Shown here: positions 1 through 6,195 of the stretch, in pieces
Layout of the letters: every line of letters starts with the position of its first letter
How positions within the stretch are numbered: the stretch's first letter is position 1
From: a virus
IMG/VR virus record: IMGVR_UViG_3300017753_000124
Location: 1 to 22,479 of that record
Direction: 5' to 3' (one strand)
Length of the DNA stretch: 22,479 nucleotides
The notes under the pieces: generated by a model
Databases searched by the model: none
What the model was told of the DNA's origin: nothing
Seen by the model: the letters and a program-made list of their open reading frames with translations, nothing else
Translations under genes and position numbers: made by a program

Positions 1-169
1 AAAGCAACATGATGATAGAGAAAAAAACTATATTGAAGTTATGTTGTCAAGTGGTGGTAGTTTAAGTTACGAAGATGTAATGAATATGCCAGTTCCTGCA
101 ATTCAGCTTTTTGTTGAAGTTATTAACAAAAGAGCAGAAGATCAGAAGGCATCATCCCGTAGGCGCTAG
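1..169 (+). CDS. 3' fragment of a gene, possibly a gp26-like baseplate hub assembly protein
   Basis: The reading frame starting at base 2 is open to a TAG at 167-169, giving the last 55 residues of a protein whose start lies left of the window. The fragment is charged and looks helical, with a segment SYEDVMNMPVPAIQLFVEVI followed by a basic Ser/Arg tail. An 'MP' followed by a helix and a charged tail recalls, by eye only, the C-termini of T4 gp26-type baseplate hub assembly proteins. That assignment is a guess. Its stop overlaps the stop of the convergent minus-strand gene: the palindrome CTAG at 166-169 gives TAG on both strands. No terminator hairpin is visible at the junction, so transcripts from the two sides probably run into each other. 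Confidence 0.5.
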   Translation, partial: KQHDDREKNYIEVMLSSGGSLSYEDVMNMPVPAIQLFVEVINKRAEDQKASSRRR

Positions 170-603
170 CCTACGATTGATTTATAATAATCTTCTGGCC
201 AACTATCGTAATAAGATGTACTGTGTAAGTAAGCACGTTTTTCTTCAAGATCCCCACGCAATTGTATAAACACACAATCCTGGAAATTTTTAGCAAAGTG
301 TCCACTATCTTTTGTACTAATAAAATATAATAATTCTGGATTTTCTTTATGCATGACTTCAAGCATATCTGGAATACTATCTACATCATTCCCTTCAATC
401 CACGCAATACCTATTTCGTATTTGGTGTCATCAAACTCTCGAAATTTTTCTAAAGATAAATCTCTGGCATCAATAAATTGTATTTTGCCTTGTAACCTAG
501 CCTTACGGGCAAATGGGCAAATAGGAAATCCGCTATCTCTTTTTGCTTCGATAACGTTAATAGTCCAGTCTATAAACTGTTCTTGGAATTGTTCAAATGT
601 CAT
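166..603 (-). CDS. Hypothetical protein with a CPFA motif, under a late promoter
   Basis: I do not recognise this protein with confidence. The frame can be extended to a TTG at 631-633, but the ATG at 601-603 is preferred, giving 145 residues. The TTG sits in the loop of a hairpin and has no ribosome site, while a weak GAGTG lies about 11 bases before the ATG. The protein is soluble and acidic, without signal peptide or membrane segment. It has a CPFA motif at residues 29-32 followed by basic residues, a middle with several acidic stretches, and a Tyr/Trp-rich end (SYYDSWPEDYY). The N-terminal W...CPFA layout faintly recalls the DUF1415 family, too weakly to name it. It is transcribed leftward, opposite to the baseplate genes, from its own TATAAATA late promoter. 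Product made late in infection; role unknown. Confidence 0.75.
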   Translation of the reverse strand: MTFEQFQEQFIDWTINVIEAKRDSGFPICPFARKARLQGKIQFIDARDLSLEKFREFDDTKYEIGIAWIEGNDVDSIPDMLEVMHKENPELLYFISTKDSGHFAKNFQDCVFIQLRGDLEEKRAYLHSTSYYDSWPEDYYKSIVG

Positions 604-625
604 GGTATTTTTTTCACTCAGAAGG

Positions 626-641
626 ATCACCAAATGGTGAT
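626..641 (-). other. Hairpin near the 5' end of the late transcript for the 166-603 gene
   Basis: ATCACC at 626-631 and GGTGAT at 636-641 form a perfect 6-bp stem with a 4-base loop. If transcription starts about 6 bases after the TATAAATA box at 650-657 (near 644), this stem-loop begins about 3 bases into the mRNA, ahead of the ATG at 603. There is no U-tract on either strand, so it is not a terminator. A 5' stem-loop of this kind could stabilise the message. The structure is read by eye; its position relative to the start is inferred. Confidence 0.45.
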
Positions 642-649
642 GTTATAGT

Positions 650-657
650 TATTTATA
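650..657 (-). promoter_or_regulatory. T4-type late promoter, TATAAATA
   Basis: The minus strand reads TATAAATA, an exact match to the T4 late -10 element recognised by the gp55 sigma factor, which needs no -35 box. It points at the gene ending at 166, with a predicted leader of about 40 bases. gp55 is encoded in this window, and two relatives of this box (GCTAAATA at 5547-5554, GATAAATA at 12434-12441) share the TAAATA core. Confidence 0.65.
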
Positions 658-667
658 AGTCCTTAAT

Positions 668-684
668 AATGCTCTTCGAGCATT
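668..684. repeat. Inverted repeat upstream of the late promoter
   Basis: AATGCTC (668-674) and GAGCATT (678-684) make a 7-bp stem with a three-base loop, a compact terminator-like hairpin. It is followed by AAAACTTCTT on the plus strand and ATTATTAAGG on the minus strand, so neither side has a proper U-tract. It could end leftward readthrough from the gp55-gp46 operon, but that is weakly supported. A second small stem, AAAGC/GCTTT at 695-708, lies beside it. Confidence 0.35.
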
Positions 685-739
685 AAAACTTCTTAAAGCT
701 ATCGCTTTACTCGTTTTGAATTGTTTACATTAATAGTAT

Positions 740-1220
740 CGAATTTTTTTTATGGTTTAATAATAATGAATGGAATAAATTATTTTTAACTTTAACCTGA
801 AGTTTAATCACACTATGCCTGGTTACGGCATAGCATGAAGAAACAAATAGACTTTAACCGTCATTATCACCCACATCACAGTAACAAACCTTAAAGGGGA
901 GGCGGTTGAGCTGTACCTCTATTACATGTTGCTTTTTCAGCACGGGTATCGATATGTAGCCACTGTGACGACAGCATATCACCCATCAAGTTCCAAGTGT
1001 CAGGAGAGCTTGATCATTTTGTAAACTGTTTCCAGATTACCAACTATTGAGACAATACAAACGTTTCTTACACAAAGGGTAGACGTTTAAGCATCCTGCG
1101 ACTAACAGGGTAGTGTATTGAATTAGGCCACCAGAATAGCCCTTGCTTACCGTCACACATCAGAACGGATTCAGCGACACAATTATAGCCGGCGTGTCAA
1201 CCTTATGCTGGTTTATTTTT
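740..1220 (+). ncRNA. Candidate structured non-coding RNA of unknown family (boundaries approximate)
   Basis: Within the 609 bases from 604 to 1212 I see no convincing gene on either strand, which is unusual in so compact a genome. By my count 901-1200 is about 44% G+C, higher than the flanking genes. Inverted repeats follow one another: 813-819/827-833 (7 bp), 985-990/1009-1014 (6 bp with three further inner pairs), 1059-1064/1083-1088 (6 bp), 1093-1098/1106-1111 (6 bp), 1150-1153/1165-1168 (4 bp), and a terminal pseudoknot. The 1093-1111 stem and the pseudoknot contain G-U pairs that would be A-C mismatches on the other strand, favouring a plus-strand RNA. No tRNA, tmRNA, RNase P or group I intron signature was recognised. 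The 5' end is unknown; TTTACA at 724-729 is only a weak -35 candidate. Confidence 0.4.
1176..1220 (+). terminator. Potential H-type pseudoknot followed by a U-rich tract
   Basis: Stem 1 pairs GACAC (1176-1180) with GTGTC (1194-1198). Stem 2 pairs AGCCGGC (1187-1193) with GCTGGTT (1207-1213), with two G-U pairs. The stems interleave with no base between 1193 and 1194, a 6-base first loop and an 8-base last loop, which is workable H-type geometry. Stem 2 alone, followed by TATTTTT (1214-1220), also reads as an intrinsic terminator for a plus-strand transcript. The two stems could also be alternatives. The U-tract overlaps the antisense of the last codons of the GIY-YIG gene. Confidence 0.4.
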
Positions 1221-1650
1221 GAGAATTGTGTTGGAAAGATTCTTTTAGAGCTTTTGATCCGCCTACACGGACGTTTATAATGCCATTGTAATAGTCATCT
1301 GTTAGTAATACTTCTCTATCAAACTGTTCTTTTGCTTCTAAGTATGATAATTGGCCTCTGGTGGTACAATAATATAATATTTGTTTTGTGAATTTTTGTT
1401 CGCCTAAGTTTTTTATATCTTCTAGTAAGTGTTCCGATGAGCCCCAATAATCGCGCCAATCACTTTCAACAGTGGATCTGCGTTTACGTTTTTTGCCTTT
1501 TAGCGGTGGTTTTGTTTTTTTGAATTGCCCGAGCTTTTTGCCAATGTATTTTTTGCCATTAATAGTATTTGTGATTAGATAGACGAATCCTATACAACCT
1601 TCCGGAAGTTGCTGTACTTCTTTGCCTTCATAAGTCCATGGAGTCGTCAT
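1213..1650 (-). CDS. GIY-YIG family endonuclease (free-standing, Seg-like)
   Basis: This 145-residue protein carries the GIY-YIG nuclease fold. GFVYLI is at residues 21-26 with YIGKK at 35-39, the expected spacing of the two tyrosine-bearing motifs. A Lys/Arg-rich stretch at about 44-59 probably contacts DNA. WRDYWGSS is at about 65-72, followed by a helical segment with the likely catalytic glutamate at E105 (YLEAKEQ) and conserved-looking asparagines near 122-126. The family cuts DNA using a divalent metal; in T4-like phages such genes are often free-standing homing endonucleases of the Seg type. Whether this one homes or has a DNA-processing role is unknown. It starts at the ATG at 1648-1650, inside the end of the upstream small gene (23-base overlap), with only a poor ribosome site, so it is probably translationally coupled. 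It is the last gene of the leftward operon. Confidence 0.85.
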   Translation of the reverse strand: MTTPWTYEGKEVQQLPEGCIGFVYLITNTINGKKYIGKKLGQFKKTKPPLKGKKRKRRSTVESDWRDYWGSSEHLLEDIKNLGEQKFTKQILYYCTTRGQLSYLEAKEQFDREVLLTDDYYNGIINVRVGGSKALKESFQHNSQK

Positions 1651-1819
1651 CTAATAGTTTATTGATTTTTATCGCAATGTCAACACTTAATTTTTTACCT
1701 GTGGTGTCAACTGGTGTTGGTACAAGCTGTCTCATACCTGGTGGGTCTCCTTGCCGGCGCTTGTATATTTTTTCGCCAACTCTTTCGTAAATATAATCTT
1801 GCTTATTATTAAGCGTCAA
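1628..1819 (-). CDS. Small conserved-type protein of unknown function (TTG start)
   Basis: A 63-residue basic-to-neutral protein lying between gp46 and the GIY-YIG gene. No alternative ATG lies near the 5' end. The TTG at 1817-1819 follows a strong purine-rich site (GAGGTGGAG) by four bases, supporting it as the start. It overlaps the end of gp46 by 11 bases and the start of the endonuclease by 23, so the three are locked into one operon. The N-terminal half is charged (YERVGEKIYKRRQGDPPGMR), the middle has a proline-threonine turn (VPTPVDTTGKK), and the end is a short acidic helix. No family recognised. The tight overlaps on both sides make it a real gene rather than a chance frame. Confidence 0.7.
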   Translation of the reverse strand: MTLNNKQDYIYERVGEKIYKRRQGDPPGMRQLVPTPVDTTGKKLSVDIAIKINKLLDDDSMDL

Positions 1820-3584
1820 CTATCTCCACCTCAGTATTATAAGTTGTAAATCCGTTTTCCTTTACAACCTGTAATACACTGTTTACCCGTCCAACAAGTT
1901 CGTCGCGATGCGAGATAAGCAGGATATTTTTATCACGCTCTCTCTCCATTTTTTTAAGTACACCTAACGCACTTTCAACTCCGATAGTATCCATGCCGCT
2001 ATCAACAAGTTCGTCAATACAAACCAAGTTAATAGGATGATTCATACTTTCAAATACATCACGAAATGCCCAACTAAGTCCTAGTATAAGTCTGTTGCGC
2101 TCACCACGTGATAAGTTATCAAAGTCTAAGTCTTGTCCAAGTTGGACAATACTAACTGTTAAGTCACTTTGGAATTGCACTTCGTGTGGCAACCCAAGTT
2201 TAGTAATGTAATACTCTAAACGATTGTTAAGGAATTGTAGGTTCTGTTCAATAATCTTTTTGCGAATAAAACTATCTTTGTTTGTTAATAGTTTTAGCAA
2301 AAATTCCTGATGATCTTTTAACTCTGTAAGTCTGTTAACTTCTTCCCACTGTACTTCTTGTAGTCCAGTTTCTTTGAGTGTTTTAATTTGATCAACATAT
2401 GGATTCTCTTCTACTTTTTTAGACTCTAAAGTAGTGTTGTTTGAATCTATTTTACTTTGATGCTCATATGCTTCTTTGATTGTATTATAATGCAAAGAAG
2501 GAGCCGCCCCAAGTCCCCCTAATTCGTTTAATGCTTCTCTATATTCATTTATCTGATCAGTGTCAGAAGTAATGTGTCTTACTGACTCTTCTACTAATTC
2601 TGTCTTTTGTGCTACAATCTTTTCGTGTTGATCATCATGTAGCTCTTGTCCACATGCATAACATTTGTGTTGTAGCGTAGTATCTAAGTCTTTTTGTGCT
2701 TTATCTAAACGCTTTTGTTCACGCTCGATGCCAGTAGTAAGTTTAGCAATCTCGCTGTTTAACACGTCTATTTGTGTACGCTTATTGTTAAATTCTTCAA
2801 ACTCAGCATGTGCTTTAAGTTCTTTTTCAATGTCAACTGAATTTAAGTTTACATTTTCACGTTCTAGATATTCAATATCTGATTGTAGTTTTTCCTGCCA
2901 AGTACGCTCACGCCGCTCCAAGTCAGAAATACTTTTTTCAATACGTTGATTTGCTTCTTCAATACCTTTAATACGATATGTTTCTTCTTGAATACTATCT
3001 TTACTATACTTTACAAGCTCTTTTAAAATATCAGCTTTTTCACTAAGTTGTGTAATACCTAGTAATTGTTCAATCATTTCACGCTGATCATTTGCTCGCA
3101 TGCTCAAGAAAGGTTCAGTATAAGTGTTCAGTGCCACAACATGCTTAAACATTGTGTGGCTCATCCCTAATACTTTTTCGATAGCATGTTGGCTAAGTTT
3201 ACCTTCTCCCTGCATTTCGTCAGTAATATCATCAGAACTGTCAATATTATTAACCATGTATTTGAAAACATTTGGTTTGCGTCCTCGCTCAATACGATAC
3301 TCCATACCATCTTTTTCAAACTCAACAGTAACTAACATCTGTTTATTGTTAGTTTTATTGATTAGATTATCTTTTTTAATGTTATATAATGCATTACCAA
3401 ACAATGCAAAGCTCAGTGCATTAACAATAGTAGTTTTACCTGTACCATTACGTGAACCATCGCCACCCAAATCAATATTGTTACCCAACACAAGTGTGAG
3501 CCCATGATTATCAAAGTGTACAGCCTGTGTTACATTGCCAAAACTCATAAAGTTTTTAACAGATATATTTTTTATTTTCAGCAT
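1809..3584 (-). CDS. gp46: gp46 recombination endonuclease subunit (Rad50/SbcC-type ATPase)
   Basis: With gp47 this forms the phage Mre11-Rad50 complex, which resects DNA ends to start recombination-dependent replication and helps degrade host DNA. The 591 residues hold the whole SMC-like plan: a Walker A motif in GSRNGTGKTT (residues 43-52), coiled-coil arms at about 185-305 and 315-450, a zinc-hook CYAC at 308-311 between them, the ABC signature LSRGE at 491-495, Walker B NLVCIDE at 519-525, a D-loop DSGMD, and the switch histidine in ISHR at 557-560. The length is close to T4 gp46 (about 560). It starts at the ATG at 3582-3584, one base after the gp47 stop, so translation is probably coupled. 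All key motifs look intact. Confidence 0.97.
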   Translation of the reverse strand: MLKIKNISVKNFMSFGNVTQAVHFDNHGLTLVLGNNIDLGGDGSRNGTGKTTIVNALSFALFGNALYNIKKDNLINKTNNKQMLVTVEFEKDGMEYRIERGRKPNVFKYMVNNIDSSDDITDEMQGEGKLSQHAIEKVLGMSHTMFKHVVALNTYTEPFLSMRANDQREMIEQLLGITQLSEKADILKELVKYSKDSIQEETYRIKGIEEANQRIEKSISDLERRERTWQEKLQSDIEYLERENVNLNSVDIEKELKAHAEFEEFNNKRTQIDVLNSEIAKLTTGIEREQKRLDKAQKDLDTTLQHKCYACGQELHDDQHEKIVAQKTELVEESVRHITSDTDQINEYREALNELGGLGAAPSLHYNTIKEAYEHQSKIDSNNTTLESKKVEENPYVDQIKTLKETGLQEVQWEEVNRLTELKDHQEFLLKLLTNKDSFIRKKIIEQNLQFLNNRLEYYITKLGLPHEVQFQSDLTVSIVQLGQDLDFDNLSRGERNRLILGLSWAFRDVFESMNHPINLVCIDELVDSGMDTIGVESALGVLKKMERERDKNILLISHRDELVGRVNSVLQVVKENGFTTYNTEVEIVDA

Positions 3585-3585
3585 A

Positions 3586-4608
3586 TTAATTTAAACCATT
3601 ATAGATGGAGATAAGAACTTCATTTTTGACAACCTCGCTGTCAATAGTAGTAAGTTGATTAAGTACAATTTGATCTACATTTTCTACTTCTATCTCTGCA
3701 CCCTTACTCCAGTCTTGTGCGTGTTCTTCTTTTTTACTAGGCAACAAACTTATCTCTCTCAAATCATATTGCTTTAAGAAAGTTTCCTTGATAAAATTTG
3801 CCTCTTCGTAAGTAATACCTACATCAAGGGTAATCCTACAGTGTGTTTTATTCGACAATACTTCTTCAGGATTGTCAATCAATTTAGATAAATTTAGTGT
3901 TCTATACTTTGGAGCATCTGGCCAATTTACAAACTCAGGCTCTTGTCTCCATTTCAAAAATGTAATACCACGATCGTCATCCCATGCATCAGCATAGTTG
4001 TGTGGAAAACAATTTCCTGGATAAATGATATTTCCGCGAGTTTGTCTTTTATGAAAGTGTCCACTAAAAACTTTTTCAGCTTTACGCAAATCGTCTGGCT
4101 TTAATCCATGTCCATGATCTGGCATTTGTACCATCGCATTCATAAAGAAGTGTGGTAGCTCAAAATGTCCAAATATATATTTGACATTGAGTTCTTTTAA
4201 TTTTTTATGTTCATCTTCTACAAGCCATGGAACAAATGCACAATCATCTTCAACTAACATTCCATCATTAATCATTCTAATGTTAGGATATTTGTCAACC
4301 ATTGGAACACTGTGTATTTCTCGCTTTTCTCGATAATACAAATCATGGTTTCCTGTAATCATAATAACTTCATCAAATGAGTCATTTAATCGTTGTAAAT
4401 TACTGGTTGTATAATTTAGTGTACTAACATTGATGCTGGCACGATTATGATGCCAATCACCTAAAAAGAGACATTTTTTAATGTTTCTTTTCTTTGCTTC
4501 TTCTATCATCCAAATGATAAATTCTTCACAATCAATGTTGTGAATTCGTGAGTTATTTTTCATACCGAAATGAATATCGGTAAAGATTACTGCTTCATCA
4601 AATAACAT
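3586..4608 (-). CDS. gp47: gp47 recombination endonuclease subunit (Mre11/SbcD-type nuclease)
   Basis: This is the metal-dependent nuclease partner of gp46. The 340 residues match T4 gp47 (about 339) and keep the calcineurin-like phosphoesterase motifs: DIH at 11-13, GDWHH at 50-54, GNHD at 86-89, GHFE at 147-150 and GHFHKR at 183-188. These supply the two-metal site and the catalytic histidine. The region after about 230 is probably the capping and gp46-binding part. It lies 7 bases downstream of the gp55 stop and one base upstream of gp46, so the two subunits are co-transcribed and probably made in step. Nothing is missing or out of place. Confidence 0.97.
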   Translation of the reverse strand: MLFDEAVIFTDIHFGMKNNSRIHNIDCEEFIIWMIEEAKKRNIKKCLFLGDWHHNRASINVSTLNYTTSNLQRLNDSFDEVIMITGNHDLYYREKREIHSVPMVDKYPNIRMINDGMLVEDDCAFVPWLVEDEHKKLKELNVKYIFGHFELPHFFMNAMVQMPDHGHGLKPDDLRKAEKVFSGHFHKRQTRGNIIYPGNCFPHNYADAWDDDRGITFLKWRQEPEFVNWPDAPKYRTLNLSKLIDNPEEVLSNKTHCRITLDVGITYEEANFIKETFLKQYDLREISLLPSKKEEHAQDWSKGAEIEVENVDQIVLNQLTTIDSEVVKNEVLISIYNGLN

Positions 4609-4615
4609 GTTTTAA

Positions 4616-5479
4616 CTATGTGTCCTTGGTATCTTCTTCAGTTTCAGGGGGTTTTTCAGATTTTAAACGCTCTTCCCATTCAGCATTAAATGTACGGGTA
4701 AAGCTAGGGTTTAATCCGCCTTCTTCCAACAAATCATCTCTAATGTTCTGTCCTCTTTTTTCTAGATTGAGAACTCTAGTAAAGCTGTTGTTTATAGCGG
4801 CAGTATAATATGCAAATGGATTTTGCGACTTAACTTCGTTAAATTGTAAACCAATTTGTGTTAATTGTAACAATGCTTGTCCACGCATTTCATCTACATA
4901 TGTGTAACCTCGCCAGTTACTTTTCATGCTATACCTATGGCATAACATCATATACATTCTTGCCAAACGATCATTTGTAGTACCATGTGATACACTAAAA
5001 TGTCCGTTACCAAGTCCACCTTCCCAATGACTACGTGCTACTTCTTTCCATTCGTCCTTTACTTTAGCAATATGCTTAAAGGGAGGAAAGTTGCACTTAG
5101 CATGTCTGTCTGCTTCTGTCTTTGGATTAGTTTTTCTTTGCTCTTCTGGAACATGATCAAATGTCATAATCCTAATTACAATTTCTTCATCAAGTATTGT
5201 TGCGGGATCAACAACAAAATCAGCACCTCTAGGTTTGGTTTTACGCTCAAGTTCTCCACGTTCCCATTTTTTAACCTGTTCTTCATGTGCTAATTTTTGC
5301 ATTCTAGATGCACGATTTTGCTTTGCCTCTGCAATATGCTCGTCAGTTATCTCCTGATCCTCTTCCAAAATTAGGTCGAAGTAGTGATATTTGTCGTCCA
5401 TTACATAACAATAGCTCATTTTGCTGTTGTGTATCTCTTTTAATAACTCTTTATTAGATAGATAGTGATTTCTTGCCAT
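4616..5479 (-). CDS. gp55: gp55 sigma factor for late transcription (enlarged)
   Basis: A divergent sigma70-family factor that redirects host RNA polymerase to TATAAATA-type late promoters. Two blocks match T4 gp55. The N-terminus (YLSNKELLKEIHNSK, residues 6-20) resembles T4 YVNNKELLQAI. Residues about 168-250, a sigma region 2-like helical block with SNWRGYTYVDEMRGQAL and QNPFAYYTAAINNSF, match T4 FNFSGYTQSWKQEMI and KNPHAYITQ. The protein is 287 residues against 185 in T4. Most of the extra length is a charged insert at about 25-160. The C-terminus is acidic (ETEEDTKDT) and does not show the SLDFLYE-like clamp-binding end of T4 gp55. The start is ATG 5477-5479, after a good AGAGGA site at 5487-5492. 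It is the first gene of the leftward operon. Confidence 0.88.
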   Translation of the reverse strand: MARNHYLSNKELLKEIHNSKMSYCYVMDDKYHYFDLILEEDQEITDEHIAEAKQNRASRMQKLAHEEQVKKWERGELERKTKPRGADFVVDPATILDEEIVIRIMTFDHVPEEQRKTNPKTEADRHAKCNFPPFKHIAKVKDEWKEVARSHWEGGLGNGHFSVSHGTTNDRLARMYMMLCHRYSMKSNWRGYTYVDEMRGQALLQLTQIGLQFNEVKSQNPFAYYTAAINNSFTRVLNLEKRGQNIRDDLLEEGGLNPSFTRTFNAEWEERLKSEKPPETEEDTKDT

Positions 5480-5486
5480 AGATTAG

Positions 5487-5492
5487 TCCTCT
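5487..5492 (-). promoter_or_regulatory. Ribosome binding site of gp55
   Basis: The minus strand reads AGAGGA ending 7 bases before the ATG at 5479, the clearest Shine-Dalgarno site of the leftward operon. With the predicted start near 5496 the leader would be only about 17 bases, nearly all of it this site. Confidence 0.65.
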
Positions 5493-5502
5493 GATTAAAC
5501 TT

Positions 5503-5531
5503 AATCTAACACTATTTTGTTAACGTGTCAA
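5503..5531 (-). promoter_or_regulatory. Sigma70-type promoter for gp55-gp47-gp46 operon
   Basis: On the minus strand a perfect -35 box TTGACA (5526-5531) is followed by exactly 17 bases and a -10 box TAGATT (5503-5508, four of six matches to TATAAT). Predicted initiation is near 5496. This is what a host polymerase would use early in infection. It lies back to back with the plus-strand late promoter at 5547-5554. Confidence 0.75.
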
Positions 5532-5546
5532 CCGGTATTTTTCCAG

Positions 5547-5554
5547 GCTAAATA
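5547..5554 (+). promoter_or_regulatory. Late promoter of the baseplate operon, GCTAAATA
   Basis: GCTAAATA shares the TAAATA core with the T4 late box TATAAATA. Predicted initiation is near 5560. That leaves a leader of about 12 bases holding GGAG at 5561-5564 before the ATG at 5572. It heads an almost unbroken run of plus-strand structural genes. Confidence 0.65.
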
Positions 5555-5571
5555 CCTATAGGAGAAAAGTC

Positions 5572-6195
5572 ATGCGTATTGATGAAGTAATATTAACAGA
5601 AGCAAAAGCAAATCGAGTTATAGCAATTATGCCAGGTGGATTTCATCCGTTTCATCCTGGGCATAAGAGTCTATATGATTGGGCGTCTAAAACGTTTGGG
5701 CAAAGCAACGTATATGTTGCGGCAACATCAGACGTTAGTACGAGACCATTCCCTTTTGATATTAAAAAGCAATTAGCATCAATGGCAGGCGTTCCAGCTG
5801 AAAGATTTATACAAGTCAAATCACCATTCAACATGCGTTCTTATGCAGATATTTTAGATAGTAATACTGCACTAGTATTTGTACGCAGTGTGAAAGACAA
5901 GGGCGAAGCGCCTATGCCAGACCAAACTAAAAAGAATGGTGAGCCAGGCTACTTACGCACTTACACAGGAAAAAATACACGAACATCAGACGAGATGGGT
6001 TATATGGCATACGGTCCAACTATCAACTTTAACTTTGGTGGCATGAGTATAAAAAGCGCAAGTGAACTAAGAGCCGCATGGCCTAACATGGGTGAAGAAG
6101 AAAAATTAAAAGCTGCACAATTAATGTACGGCAATGGTGCACCAAAAGCAGTACAGCTATTGGATCAAGCACTAGGCAATGGGGGACAGGAATAA
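5572..6195 (+). CDS. Nucleotidyltransferase with probable capsid-targeting leader
   Basis: A 207-residue protein of the HxGH nucleotidyltransferase superfamily (NMN adenylyltransferase and cytidylyltransferase type). MPGGFHPFHPGHKSL at residues 20-34 holds the nucleotide-binding HPGH (28-31), and GMSIKSASELR at 157-167 resembles the second signature ISSTxxR. These enzymes transfer a nucleotide from an NTP to a phosphorylated substrate; the substrate here cannot be told. The first 11 residues, MRIDEVILTEA, closely match the T4 internal-protein leader MKTYQEFIAEA. They place a gp21 protease-type site (LTE|A) after residue 10, as in T4 IPII and IPIII, so the enzyme may be packaged in the head and injected. 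It is the first gene after the late promoter, with a good GGAG site at 5561-5564. Its stop directly abuts the next ATG. Confidence 0.85.
   Translation: MRIDEVILTEAKANRVIAIMPGGFHPFHPGHKSLYDWASKTFGQSNVYVAATSDVSTRPFPFDIKKQLASMAGVPAERFIQVKSPFNMRSYADILDSNTALVFVRSVKDKGEAPMPDQTKKNGEPGYLRTYTGKNTRTSDEMGYMAYGPTINFNFGGMSIKSASELRAAWPNMGEEEKLKAAQLMYGNGAPKAVQLLDQALGNGGQE

Noticed and set aside
604-633. In-frame extension of the 166-603 gene to a TTG at 631-633
   Set aside because: The TTG lies in the loop of a hairpin with no ribosome site; the ATG at 601-603 fits the late promoter leader better.
891-986. Minus-strand frame of 31 codons from ATG 986 to TAA
   Set aside because: Same reasons; protein-like by eye but unsupported. 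A decayed gene in this region cannot be wholly excluded.
851-1023. Plus-strand open frame of 57 codons
   Set aside because: No start codon near its 5' end and no ribosome site; it overlaps the structured segment.
1093-1111. Stem with a 7-base loop resembling a tRNA anticodon arm
   Set aside because: Loop position 33 is not U, and no acceptor, D or T arm can be placed around it.
1068-1160. Minus-strand frame of 30 codons from ATG 1160 to TAA, rich in Trp and His
   Set aside because: No ribosome site and no recognisable family. It runs through several strong inverted repeats, so it is more likely a chance frame in a structured RNA region.
1182-1200. TTGACA and a perfect TATAAT on the minus strand
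   Set aside because: The boxes are only 7 bases apart, which does not fit a sigma70 promoter, and no better -35 lies at 16-18 bases.
1193-1202. CGTGTCAACC, also found at 5524-5533 inside the gp55 promoter
   Set aside because: A 10-base match could be chance; at the first site it forms part of the pseudoknot and no functional link is evident.
740-1220. The candidate RNA as tmRNA (including permuted two-piece form)
   Set aside because: No tag-like frame ending in Ala-Ala-stop, no T-loop and no CCA end could be found on either strand.
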